Shown one piece after another: positions 24,050-36,081 of a stretch of DNA of 64,000 nucleotides (positions are counted from its first letter, which is position 1; the number at the start of each line of letters is the position of its first letter). Made by a program: the position numbers and the translations under genes. This DNA is from Lingula anatina (Eukaryota > Brachiopoda > Lingulata > Lingulida > Lingulidae). The notes under the pieces are model-generated. The model ran no database searches. It was not told the origin of the DNA and was given only the letters and a program-made list of their open reading frames with translations. The stretch is from NCBI RefSeq assembly GCF_001039355.2, contig NW_019774569.1, forward strand, positions 302,079 to 366,078, written 5' to 3'.

Positions 24050-26336
24050 AGAGCTACATGTACTACAGTGCTAAGGAGTATTTGTTCCATGTCAGACTGT
24101 CAGTTTTTTATTGTAGATCTGGGTTTTTAATTCTTAGGCTAATGCATACTTGAATCTTTATTTTTCCTGTAAGATATGTCCAGTAGCTCTAAAACTACAC
24201 CTTACCAAGACGGTGGCCAGTGCAGTGTCCAGGAGAGGTCAGCAAGTCAGTACAGCAGACCAGATGCTAAGTGTGGACAGGGCGATGGCCAGTTAAAGGA
24301 GACATCTTCACGTGGACCACTTCTCCCTGAGAATGATGGGGGCTGTAGCCAGTTTGCTGGTATGTGGCATGAAGCTAAGGCCTTTAGTCGAGTTGGGGGT
24401 GGGGTCAGGGGGTTTGGGGCGGGGAGGGGGTGTGTGAATGACGAGCCCATTTCGCTGGTAAAACACAGGTTTCATGGTAAAAGGTCCACTTTTTCAGACA
24501 AAGACACCCCCCTCTCCCAGAGAAGCTATGTAAAACATTCTATTAGAACTGCACTGATATTCATTTACTAGCATACATGTGTAGATTGAAAGTAGAAAAA
24601 TTGATTTACTGGATATATAGAATGTTTTTTTTTTTAATCATTTGTTGTTCATTTCATATCAAGGTGCAGTAAGGTGTGAAGCGAATAGCAAAGGTGGACG
24701 TAGCAGCCCTTGTGACAGCCAGCTTACTCTATTGACTGGTGGTACAGTGGCCAGTGGGATGGTGTTTGGTGGAGGTGATAACAGTGACAAAAAAGGACAG
24801 TTTACATGTGTGGACAGCAACATGAAACAAACCATGATGTGGCTGTTAATGAAGGGTAGATATTTGATTTATAAATTATAGCTAATAAATAAGAGACTTA
24901 TTCTGATGAACTTGAAGAAATGAAAAAATTATTGATCAGTTTTAAGGATTCCTCCTGAAAAATACCTTTTCAAAAATATGTGTGAAGACAACTGCACCCC
25001 CCCCCCCCCCCACTCCCTGATAATATAACTTAAGGTGATTCTACATGTCTGAACAGTAATATGATGATTTGTAAATGTCCTGTATCTAAGTTAACTTAAG
25101 AGTTAGCTCAACAATATTCTATGTACTGTAATAGTGTGGTATAAAGTGCTTCCTTCAGTTTTCATACAGATTTTAAATAAATTGATGCTGCAAAAAATAA
25201 TGAAATATGATAAAAAGGAAATTGAGACATGACATAGTTTATATTATGACAAATATTTATGGCAGCATTTACAGAAGCTGGCTAACAGATCTGTGGATCA
25301 AATATGGCCGACCCACTTGAATGCTTTTTGCGTAGACCCCATGGGGGATCTGTTTAGTATCTGTTAGGGGATTATGCAGCAAGCTTTTAAGGCTCTATTC
25401 CCATAGATTTTAGATCGATATATCCCCGTGGGGAGTCTCACTAGATTACTTTCAGATAATCCGACTTAAAAGTCCGTCCCGCCTACTACAAGCTGTAAGG
25501 GGGTAATTAACTTTGGTGTCCGCCCGGCTGACAGCTATTTAGCGTGAACCCCCAGGGAGTTAGGTCGATCGAAAGTAGGTCGATCTAATCTATGGAAATG
25601 GGGTGTAAGTATCGGTAGGTTGCCATATTACATCTGTGGACTAGACCGTGAATGTTGCTTATGATGTTTGTTTTCCAGACCTTGAACAGCAGTCAAGACC
25701 ACTGTATCAGAATTGGGCACAGAGGTTCAGGTGGGTGCAACAGGCCCGTAGCCAGGGGGGGTTCGAGGGGGTTCGAAAGAACCCCCCTTTTTGCTGGAAA
25801 AAGGTCCACTCTGGGTATAATTTGACCTAGGTACATGGGGATTATATGGTAAAAGGTCCACTTTTTTAGAAAAAGAACCCCCCCTTTGAAATTGCTGGCT
25901 ATGGGCCTGGTGCAATTCCCGAAGCAGTCCAAACTGTTATTGAGTGTCATTTATGTCTATTTATCTGCATGTTTTTTCATATTAATTTTGCTGATGTATT
26001 AGATGATTAATTTAAAATACTGTGGTCATTAGAACAAAGAGGGAAGAACAGAAATGTAAAAAAAAAAGGTAAAAGGTAGAAAAAAAGGAAAAACTGATGA
26101 AATAAAATATCTTTGTTATTTAGCCATATCAAAATGATAATTTTTATTCACTGAATTCTGAAAGAGGGGTCAATTCGTTGTTTTTCAGTGAAAGTGAGAG
26201 GTTTGAGGAGTTCTGCAACCTTCGCCTGGATAAGTTAATTGAGGAGGCGCAGTCTGCTGAAGCCAGCTTAAAACAACAAAAGGAAGAGCTGAAAAATAGG
26301 CTAAAGATCATCTCAAGATCTCTGCAAGATGACTGA
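22870..26336 (+). CDS. Uncharacterised protein with C-terminal coiled coil
   Basis: Seven coding exons fit one frame: 22870-22931, 23237-23267, 23666-23783, 24174-24359, 24664-24855, 25679-25730 and 26189-26336, giving 262 residues. A 5' UTR acceptor lies at 22853. Residues about 24-31 (SPKRRKLD) look like a nuclear localisation signal. The middle is low-complexity, rich in Ser, Gly, Cys and Gln. The C-terminus from about residue 215 (RFEEFCNLRLDKLIEEAQ onward, then KQQKEELKNRLK) is a predicted coiled coil. I do not recognise the family. The exon 3 acceptor is TTGAG rather than CAG, and the alternative donor at 22936 would break the frame. The gene is head to head with CNOT9. AATAAA at 26701 may be the polyadenylation signal. 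Nuclear location is inference. Confidence 0.7.
23535..23614. repeat. (AAT)n/(ATT)n compound microsatellite
   Basis: About 19 AAT units switch to about 8 ATT units, forming a potential hairpin. In the intron before exon 3 of the coiled-coil gene. Confidence 0.9.
24396..24520 (+). mobile_element. Degenerate MITE family C fragment
   Basis: Contains GGTTTCATGGTAAAAGGTCC and ACTTTTTCAGACAAAGACACC, the family C core. The termini are not recognisable. It lies in the intron after coding exon 4 of the coiled-coil gene. Confidence 0.5.
25262..25652 (+). mobile_element. MITE-like element, family A, split by a family B insertion
   Basis: The left part (25262-25400) has CTAACAGATCTGTGGATCAA and ATATGGCCGACCCAC. 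The right part (25606-25652) has TTGCCATATTACATCTGTGGAC. Between them lies a family B copy. Together the parts match the arms of the intact family A copies. Non-coding, in an intron. Confidence 0.7.
25401..25605 (-). mobile_element. MITE-like element, family B, copy 2 (nested)
   Basis: Reverse complement of 1275-1490 with only scattered differences; shared blocks include TAGCGTGAACCCCCAGGGAG and CTCACTAGATTACTTTCAGA. It is inserted inside a family A element, so this family B insertion is the younger event. Confidence 0.8.
25741..25909 (+). mobile_element. MITE family C, full copy with GTGCAA duplication
   Basis: Begins CAGGCCCGTAGCCAGGG and ends TGGCTATGGGCCTG, with GTGCAA on both sides (25735-25740 and 25910-25915). 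It starts 11 bases into the intron that follows the exon ending at 25730. Confidence 0.85.
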
Positions 26337-26344
26337 AAGATTAG

Positions 26345-28160
26345 TGTTATGAGGGATGTATCATCATGAAGTAGTTTTCTTTTTGGTTGTTTTATTGATA
26401 TGAGATATTTAGAAATACAACAAAGGATAAGCAGGTAACAAGGTCAACAACTCCACACCAGGCAAAAGGATTCATGATACACAGATAATTGACATGACGC
26501 TTAAACTTTCAAGATAGATGTGGATTTGCATGAAAAAGCATCCACTGATTTTTTTTGTATCAGATAATAGTTTCCATTTTTCTTTTGAAAAAATACCAAA
26601 AACAAGTTACTGTTTGCCATTCAGTGAGAGGAAGAACAACATGCGATTTTTTTAAATATATATTCTGCGCGTCAGAATATTGTATATGGCACATTTTTGT
26701 AATAAATGAAATGCGATGACTTGAAAGTGAAAAATGGACATGAAAAGAAAAAACTAATCAACCATTGTAGATAGCACATGTAGCAACCATTACGATGAAA
26801 GCGTGACCAAAAAGCTGACACGAGGAAACGTGAGACGGAGAAGTACAGATAAATTATACAAACTGACAAAGCAGTTTAATAAATGCCATTTTGTGAAAAT
26901 CTTCATGGTTTAAAAAAGTTATTTATCATATTACCACACTGTCACTATTGGTTGAAAGGGAATGCGATTCTGACAATATGTGTAGTAATGATAATTTATA
27001 TGTACAACACTACCGTAGTACTGTACATGTATATTCAGGTATGCATGTATCTAACAAAGAAAAAACTCCACGTGTCTTGCATAGACATTCGTTTGTGTTA
27101 TTATGAATAATTGTTTTAGCACAAGGGATTTTTTATTTTTGTAGACCTCTCTTGGCTTGTCAACTTTTTACTCGAATTATTTTTCACTTCTTACAAATCT
27201 TGAGACATGGATTTTTTTTCCTTCGGCATTTCCTTCTCTCTCCCAGGGTCATATATTGAACTTCTACTAGATATTTACAGACGTGTCTCTAGCTAATTCA
27301 TGACACAATCCTCTGCCAAAATGATTTAAGTAGGCCTATGACATTTTGAAATTTCACCATAACGAGAACTCGTGAGCCAATGCGTAGAGGCAGGGGTGGT
27401 CAAAAAAGGGGTATCTTTTCAGCCAAAGTGCTACAAATAGCTGTACCTTAACTTAATCGCATGCATGGAGGGCATTTATTAGCACGTATATTAATTAAAA
27501 ACTATAGTGACCCAGTGGAAGACCCAGAATAGGCCTACAGCTTCCATCCTCCCTTGAGTTATAATTTTTTTCAGCGACCCAGGGTTTTGTTGCAACGGAG
27601 GGAGGAGGGGGGGGGGGGTACAAGATTTAAAATATTTGTCTGGCTTCGCTCATCAAACAAAATCACGGCAGTTTTACCATCACATGTAAGTCAAGAAAAT
27701 CGTATCGCTTTCTATACCGTTTTTTCGTTGGAAGGGGAGAAGCGGTTGCCTTGAAAGCTAAGGGAAGGCAATTAATGTGGCAATGAGCATTGAAAAGTTT
27801 AGAAAAGAGCATAGGGCTCAAAATTAATCTCATAAAAATATGCGTATTAATAAACTTATTATTATTATTATTATTATTATAAACTTCTTATTATTGGTAT
27901 AGGCCTAGGACTAATGTTTTAACTAATGTTTTAATGTATTAAAATACTAATTAAGATTGGCATTGATCGTCTATTATTTTTAATGTCCCGGTCCTATCAG
28001 TATAAATACGGGGTCTAAATAAAGCCTGTTTGCCAATAACAACTCTAGTTAGATTGCTTATTATCAAGGAAAATGTGCCCACTTTCTATCTGGAAAGTTG
28101 CTATTGATCACGTGATGAAAAATTCCCCTGGCTATTTATAGCACACGACGATTACAATCT
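26345..28160. other. Intergenic stretch
   Basis: Carries the candidate polyadenylation signal at 26701 and TAGGCCTA octamers at 27331, 27530 and 27900. A (TTA)n run is at 27856-27880. No exon is recognised. Confidence 0.5.
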
Positions 28161-28161
28161 A

Positions 28162-28167
28162 TATAAA
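28162..28167 (+). promoter_or_regulatory. TATA box of the kinase gene (candidate)
   Basis: TATAAA within CTATATAAATCG. About 85 bases further on, a CAG|GTAAGA donor at 28249/28250 could end a 5' UTR exon of about 28192-28249. This would splice to the acceptor TTTCGTTTCAG ending at 29447, placing the start codon at 29491 in exon 2. Confidence 0.45.
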
Positions 28168-29490
28168 TCGATCGGGGTTTTTAGTCATAAACAAAAGTAC
28201 AAAAAAAGAGCGGAATAAGGCAGATTTTAAAGGGGAAGATTCTGTTCAGGTAAGACATCATGCATGTGTCGATGTGTCCCCCGTCTTTCACAAATTCTTC
28301 TTTTTAAATGTAGACTTAAGTCGAAGAATGCTGGCGCTAAAAATAGAATTATCCTTGTGACTTTAACCGATGAACTGAAACGGAAGCTTTAAAGGTAGGC
28401 CTATGTCCCGGGTTATTAAAGCAAACGTACATATATATACGTATCATTGGAGATATAGCGGGATAAAAAGTCGTAAGAATGTTTGTTTTCCTAAAAATGG
28501 CCCCTCTCCTCAATGTAAAATGCAAGGGTCGAGCTGCCCTCCCACACGCAGTAGGCCTACAAATTCTAGCTAGCTCTTAACTTTTAGGGCCATTGTAATT
28601 TACTCTATATGAGACGCCAGCTTTGTGAACAAACTTCCATACGTAAATCCCAGCTGGACAGAGTCTAAAAATGTGTGTCGAAAACAATCTATGGGCCTGG
28701 TAGAGGGCAGTGAGAGTATTATTATACATGTAGTATACAGGCCTACATATATAGTACAAGCTATAGGCCTATACGTTCACAGACAACTAGTACAAAAAGG
28801 CATTCAGGTAACAGGTCAAATCAGCAATGAATTCAATAGCATATGATACCTCTTCATAATCATAAATTGCTAGCCTGTATCAAGCCTGCTCAGTCTAAAA
28901 AACCTACATTAAATTCATCCTATTTACACATTGCATAAATGTACGTAGGCTATGTCAATGTTTTTCACCTACTTTCGTTTTAGCCTTCAACCGTATATTG
29001 TCACACTGTATCAACTGTACGTTTTTGAGTGCACGTATTTATATGAATGTATGAATGTCTATATTAGTCGTTATCCAGATTGAGTGAAAGAAATGCGTTG
29101 ATCAAATTTGTTTAGGTAGGCCTACTTTTCCACTTCGCTATTTTTGTTTTCACTGTGACTAACAGTCATGTGAGAGGCAAAGAAGCATGGATGAACTACC
29201 GGGAAAACGAACCTAAAACAAAACCTCACAGATAACATGTACCCTCTGATATCAGACCCCCCCCCCCCCAGAAAAAAATACTATACAAAATCACACTGTG
29301 AAGCCCTGTGGGAATCGGTGCACTTTAACAGTCCGACCCCCCTACTTTTCACTTTTTGTAGCAGACTACCAGCGCCCTCTATGGCCAGGGAGAAGATTAC
29401 ATGTACCCCTATAGCCAGCGCATTACAGTAACCTACTTTCGTTTCAGTGTTTCCCCGTATTCAATCCGTGAGGGCACAGTCGGAGACATA

Positions 29491-29708
29491 ATGGCCGAAG
29501 CACCCCAGTGCGCCGTTCCTATGGGCCAGTACATCATTAACTTGATGCATAAACTCGGCCAAGGAGGATTCGGCGTGGTTTATAAGGGAGTGGACACAAA
29601 GAGGGATGTCGAGGTCAGTTGGTGTGATGAAAAAAGAGTGACTGTGTGTGTGATAGAATGAAATGGATAAAGAAGCAAAGAAAGAAAAGAAAGATGAATG
29701 AGAGAGAT

Positions 29709-29739
<31 letters not shown>

Positions 29740-32358
29740 AAAAGGGAAGGAAAGAAGTATAGCTGAATAAGGTCTTTATACAGTAGGCCTATATATATGT
29801 TTTTATATGTCATGCCTGTAGGGAAAAATGGAACCTTAAAATACTGAAAAACATTGGTTATAAACAGGTAAGTGGTGTCTTTCAGATCATATTCTCAAAT
29901 TAGTTTTATGACATTAGTAAACGATTTTTTCCTTACCAGGTGGCAGCAAAACAGATAGAAATTCGCCGCGAGAGAGGCGGAGCCGACGCAATGGCGGAGA
30001 TAAAAATCCTTCAAAAAGTTCCAGAACACGTTAACATAATAAGACTGTATGACTTTCATTTCTTCCGTAATTCTTTCTGGATTATAATGGAGTATTGCAA
30101 TTGTGGAGATCTGAGAGACTATTTAAAGAAATACGCGCCTGTTGCCTTGGCAACAAAGGTTGATTTCATGCGTCAGATGGCAGCAGCGGTTCACCATATG
30201 CACACGCTGCCCGAGCCTGTTGCACACAGAGATCTGAAACCGCCAAATATGTAAGTATTAAATGCAAAAAAATGTAAACTCTCTCTCTCACACACAAAGC
30301 GCCTTAATTTACAGTTGTTCTATGCAAACGTGCATAGTTAAATGCACTGTTCAATCGCATGAAATAAATACAGAAGTGTTAAATATTGTTTAACGTCATT
30401 TAAAGTATCTTTAACTCAAGCCTAAAGTATCATTAACCTCTTTTATGGCATTTTTTTCAGCCTACTGCGTTATACTGGGAGTGATGAGAGACCTGTTATC
30501 AAAGTGACGGATTTTGGGCTGTCGAAGGTGGCAGACGTTGATCTCAGTAAGACCTTCATGATGTCAACACAGGCGGGAACCCCGTGCTTTATGGCACCCG
30601 AACAATTTGGAAGAGAGGGGTAAATGTGTTAGTTGTGACTGTGTGATCATTGTGTTTGGTGTGATAGTAAATTTCAAATACACGTGCCAGTGAGATTATT
30701 ATTAGATATATATAATTAAACAAAAGTGTTGGTGTTATCAAAAGGCCTGGAACAATAAAGTTCGAGTAATACTTGGGTAATTTTTAATCGTATTTCCCAC
30801 TGGTTAATACTTGAGAGTGTATTTTTAGTACTATCTAACCTCGTTACCATGTAATTGTGAACCATGCAGGTAATAACATGATATAAGGGTTAAATCAAAT
30901 TTATATATCCTCCTCCATTTGGATTTATCCAAATTTGATAATGGTGTTTATTTTACAAGGTATACCGCCTCCGTGGACATATTTGCCTTGGGACTGATGT
31001 TTGTCGGGATGATCAATTTTGAAAAGACGGGCGATATAATACCGACAATTCCTGATAATCCAGGTAGGAAACAACACACTGTATTCATTTATTTATTTAT
31101 TTCACTGCGATTGTGGGCGTGGAAGTCATATTGATTATTTAAATGCCCACTTAGAAAAATTACTATGGTTTTAACAATGGTTTGTTAGGATGATTGGCCA
31201 TTTACTTTTTTGAGAGTATTTTGCAACTATTAAGACTCACGTACTGACCAATATATTAGAATGCATTTTTTGCTTTTTGTAAGGAAACACATTATAAAAT
31301 TATGCATTATATTTTCGAATTGAAATCCGCAATATTGACAAGTCCCCCCCCCTTTAAAGTATTATCCCAGCGTTGTAAAAAACAACATCAAATAAAAAAT
31401 GTACACTTTGTAATCAAATTCTTTATATTCTCCAAGGTTCCATGTTAGCCTGCATGATAATGCCGATAGGGATCCAAATGAACCAGGCAGCCAAGACAGG
31501 CGGGAGGCCAGTCCGCGTGGTGAAACTGGAGTCAAGTGATGACCCAGTATTAAAACAGGTGAAAGAGTTGATACAGAAGATGGTTCTACATAAACGGGAG
31601 GACAGGTGTACGTCACAACAGGTGTTTGACTCCATCAATCGTATCTATGGTAAGAGCCACTGCATAGCTTATAAGTTGTCAATGGCGCCAAATTTGGATA
31701 CGCTTCCATCGGATTTGTTTCAAATTTTAGTACTTAATGAAATGGTTTGAACTAACTTTAAATAGATAGTTGATACACGTATTGTAATGTAATGAACCCA
31801 TATATAAGACCTTTTTTTAGATATTTTGGGAATTTTTAGGAAAAGGGCCTTTAAATTCGATCATGTTGTGCAGATTTTTAAAATTCAGAGGAAATCAAGT
31901 CAAGCCTGCCGCCTCCACCACCACGACCAGGCAAAACCGGTGAAACGGCCCGCTCCAGAACTCCGCTAGATGTCGACACTGACGCGGCGGCCGCAGCTGC
32001 GGTGGCTGGCTTGGATGACGATGAAGATGACCTTGGTTATAGACTTCTCCGCCAAGCCATGCAGCAACACATGGAGGATAAGATTCAAAAAAGAAAGAAG
32101 GGCGGCCGTAAAGATGCGCTGCTGAAAGAGCTAGGAAAAGGGGTCCCGCTTCTAGAGATGTTGCTTCATCACGCGATTGATGACGATAGCCCAGAGAGAC
32201 AGAAAGGAAAGCGCAGAGATGATAGTGATGACGACGTATGTCTATCGTTCAGATTTTCTTTTTTCTCTTTTCTTTCGCTGCTTCATTCACTTTTTAAGAT
32301 TCAATTTATCATTGTTATTTCCTTTTATCCTGTTTGCGTCATTTTTCATTTTACTTTT

Positions 32359-32428
<70 letters not shown>

Positions 32429-34469
32429 TACACACACACACACACACACCTACGAAAAATAAGTCTGGAACACTTCTCTCTTGATTTTATTAAAGCAATA
32501 GTAATAATAGAAGTAGTGGTGTTTGTATATTAACACAGATTAACTGCATTTCATTAACCTGTATGTAAGAGACATGCTTTAATTTTCTTTATATTTTTCT
32601 TGGGATTGCTTGTATGTGTTGTAAACAAATTTCGCCTCTTGTGATGTTATATTTAATTTCTTCAATTCCAGTTTCCAGTAGGGAGCAAAGTTCGCGTCAT
32701 GGACGTGGAAGTCTCCAGGGCCAAGGAGATGCAGCGAAACTATGGGGGGTGGGTGGATCTGATGAAACACGTAAGTAGAACTCGCCAAGAGATCGATCAA
32801 GAAGCCTGTTTTAGCAAGAAAATTGGCCTTTAGTTGAGACAGAAGTATTTGGTCCATAATTTTAAGTCTATATTTGAAGACAGAAGTTTCTCCTTTTGGA
32901 ATCGGTGTCCCATTTATATCCTTTTTGGAAAGGTTCATGAGCCTCTTCCATTTTGTTTTGGAATTAATCATAGGGGCAACCTTCTGATTCAGGTCTTTAA
33001 TCCCCTTTAATTTTAGATTCAACAGGCCGTTCAAAATTGAATCGTGGATACTCTTACATTTTACAACACACAAATTGCTCCATCATAGATTACAAAAATT
33101 CAGATTTAAAACTATTAAATATAAGCATTGCAAAACGTGGTGTTTATTTATGTTTAAGTTATAAATTATGTATTATTTTCCTGTAGTACCTTGGCAAAGA
33201 AGGCACTGTGGGGGAAAAATTGCTGCACACTATACAAGTGAGGTTTTCAGACGGCCTAAAGTAAGTTAAAAGAACATTATACGCCTTTTGTGTACCCTCT
33301 GCCAGGGTCGCAGATATTTTGGCACATTTTCCACATCACTGTTCGGAGATTGCCGATATGTAGCCGGAGACATTATCTGTGAATATCTAACGAAAAATCA
33401 ATCTGTGGCTTTGGTAGAGGGTACCTTTTGTACCCTAATTTCCTTAGATAACGACTTTTAATAACTGTAGTAATCAATAATATAATCCAGATCATGTCTT
33501 TTTGTTTACATCAAAATTAGGTCATATCATAGACCATAAATTTGAAAAACAAAATATTAGAAAAGATGACATGATGAATCGAAACGCATTAGTCTGCATA
33601 ATCTTTTATTACTCAGTGGTACAGTACATTTATTAAAATCTGAGTGAAATGGGCGATCCTATAATTTTTTAATTAAATTGTGTTTGGTAGTCTTTTTTTC
33701 TTTCTCAAAACTATACTTATTTCTGTTACAAACAACAATTACCCCTTATTAGGCCTATTTGGACTGTCTCAAAGAATGAGGATGTTACATGAATTGCACT
33801 AAATATATGACGTCATTTCATGCTCAGATGGGCCTGGAACCCCGCCCTGCTTCAGAAGATCAATTCAGACGGCACGGCAAGCGAACAGAGTAGACCACGA
33901 GATAAACGAGAGAGTAGACGGGACTTTATTGGCACCCTCTTTAAGCGGTATGATGTGGTGCAGATTGCATCGGAGGAGAGCGTGGTCAAACTTCTTCAGG
34001 AGGGACACGGGGGATGGATGGACGAGATGAAACAAGTACGTGACGTCACGTCAGTGACGTATCAACACGATTTGCATAATTTGCATATAATTTGTTTTAT
34101 ATGTTTTTTTATTCAAAAATACCTCTTTGACTGCTATATTTAATATTCTTTAAAGCGTTCAAATCATGTTTTGTCATATGATTCTTGCTCTAGATTGTGC
34201 TTTTTTCTTTCATATTCAGAATGTCGGCGTGAAGGGGATAGTTAATAACATAGACAGCAACGGGGACGTGTTTGTGGAGTGTATTAACGGTGGGAAGTAC
34301 GTTACATATTTTACAGTTCTTTACTCTTGTATTTATCAATTTATCCTTTTTCTAAAGATGAGGCGTGTAAAAGACGAAAAAAATGCATTTGCTATCAAAT
34401 TGCTTTGACCTGTTGGTTCATATTTTGGAATATTCCTGTAAAGAGTCAGTGTACACGAAAAAGCATATG

Positions 34470-34527
<58 letters not shown>

Positions 34528-34559
34528 ACTTAATGTAAAATCTACACACAATTCAAATT

Positions 34560-34608
<49 letters not shown>

Positions 34609-35926
34609 AGGGGACTGTTAAAAAGATTGAGAGACGCAGATATGTAGAATTTTACTTCCCTTTATCCTCGCCTCCGAACTTCAATCAGTGAAAGTATCGC
34701 AACTGAATCGAAGAACAAACACTAACTAAACTACTAACTAAAGTATATTCCAGTATATTGTATCAAAATTACGAGCTGCAGTTCTTCCCCGACAGGTGGT
34801 ACTTCAATCCAGAAGTCCTGATCAAGGTGGACCCTAACCCCAACCAGGATTTCGACGCCGGGGACTTCGTCATAATCAAAGATGTCGAGGTATCGGAGGC
34901 CAAGGCTCTACAGGCTGGCCACGGAGAGTGGCACTCCAGTATGGAAAAGGTAACTTTGTATTCAACATTATCTTCCATGCAATTTTTGAGAAATGATTAT
35001 ATGTACTATTTTAAAAAGTCGTGGCAGGTATAGAACTCTACACGGATACAGAGAATACAATAGAGTCTTCTTTCTCAAGGCCTGATAATATTTTTTACTT
35101 GTGAAACGGGTTATTTCTTTAGTAACAGGAATAGATTTTCTGTTTCCATACTGTCCAAATTATGAAGTGGATCGAGTCTTCTGTAAACAAAACAGAGCTG
35201 AGCGACAAATTCACTGAGGTCTCGATTTTTTTTATCTTATAAGGCATGGTCTTCCTTGGGTTTGAAGTTCTTATGTAAAACCTCTATGATAGGAATGGTA
35301 GTCCTAGGAATGGAAGTCCGGGTTCCCATATGATTAGTACAGATAGGGTTTGTCGGAGTATTGGGGTGGGTATTGGGGACTAGTGTCACCAGTACAAAGT
35401 AATAGGGAACAGACTACAGCTCTTAGCAGACTATCATTCCTGTCGCACCAGTCATATTTAAGCTCATTTAGCAACAGGCACAAGGCAGACACAGTAAATT
35501 ACGTACACGTGTAATTCATATTGCAGGCGCTGGGAAAGACGGGTATCGTGAAGTCAGTCCTGACAGGTGACAGGGTCAAGGTCGAAGTGGCAGGCCACAC
35601 CTGGATCTTCAACAAAGCTCTGCTGCTACTGGTGGCTAATGCAGGTGAGGAGCCGTCCTAAAATGACGGGGATAACTAATCAGTTTTTCTTTTGAAGAAT
35701 TAACGGGTTGTGAGAGTTGAGGTATTAGTTAATGTACAGGTGCAGTATGTGTAAGTTGTTATCCGTCATCCACTGTAGCTTTGGTATATTATTTTTCAAC
35801 AAATCTGCGTGTGTTTAAACTATTTTAAATTTTGTTTTAAGTGATTATGGAATCGTTTGGTGGACTAATTTATCTACTTTTAGTTAATAGGGCCTACAAA
35901 GATCTCCTAGTACATATCGTACTCTC

Positions 35927-35972
<46 letters not shown>

Positions 35973-36035
35973 CCATACCTCTCTATTTCAGAGGAGATGA
36001 TGCATGGTATCCTACTAAAGAAAATGAACCGATGA
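29491..36035 (+). CDS. Serine/threonine-type protein kinase with three mind-bomb SH3-like (REP) repeats
   Basis: Thirteen coding exons with consistent phases: 29491-29613, 29940-30250, 30461-30619, 30960-31063, 31437-31649, 31889-32235, 32672-32770, 33187-33260, 33828-34035, 34220-34296, 34796-34949, 35527-35644 and 35992-36035; 676 residues. The kinase domain (about 14-305) has every catalytic motif: Gly loop LGQGGFG (22-28), Lys45 in VAAKQI, HRDLKPPN (137-144), DFG (162-164) and APE (190-192). Residues 304-419 form a linker with a proline run, an alanine run and acidic DDDEDD. Three repeats follow (about 420-488, 515-583, 591-660), each with GGW/GEW, LGKxGxV-like and W-x-F/W-NP-like marks, as in the SH3_15 repeats of mind bomb ligases. 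No ankyrin, ZZ or RING part is present. Substrate and pathway are unknown. AATAAA at 36076 fits the 3' end. Confidence 0.85.
29706..29742. repeat. (AAAG)n microsatellite
   Basis: About eight AAAG units in the first coding intron of the kinase gene. Confidence 0.85.
32361..32450. repeat. (TC)n(CA)n microsatellite in kinase intron
   Basis: About 24 TC units followed by CA units, between the exons ending 32235 and starting 32672. Confidence 0.9.
33293..33423 (+). mobile_element. MITE-like element, family F, copy 1, 9-bp flanking repeat
   Basis: Termini TACCCTCTGCCAGGG and TTTGGTAGAGGGTA. Flanks are CCTTTTGTG (33284-33292) and CCTTTTGTA (33424-33432), matching at 8 of 9 bases. The length is 131 bp. 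It lies in a kinase intron. A related element with a perfect 9-bp duplication is at 45920-46048. The 9-bp size resembles Mutator-type elements, by inference. Confidence 0.8.
34471..34605. repeat. (GT)n/(GA)n microsatellites
   Basis: A GT tract, then a GA tract, then about 45 bp lacking repeats, then a second GA tract of about 44 bp, in the kinase intron before the exon at 34796. Confidence 0.9.
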
Positions 36036-36075
36036 AAAGGATTAACACCGTCTGGTGATATACAAGACAAGATAC

Positions 36076-36081
36076 AATAAA
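36076..36081 (+). terminator. Polyadenylation signal of the kinase gene
   Basis: AATAAA 41 bases past the stop codon at 36033-36035. Confidence 0.6.

Noticed and set aside
28961-29000. Second acceptor-like CTACTTTCGTTTTAG resembling the kinase 5' UTR acceptor
   Set aside because: It resembles the site at 29433-29447 over only about 20 bp plus a short CCGTAT match, too little to claim a duplicated exon.
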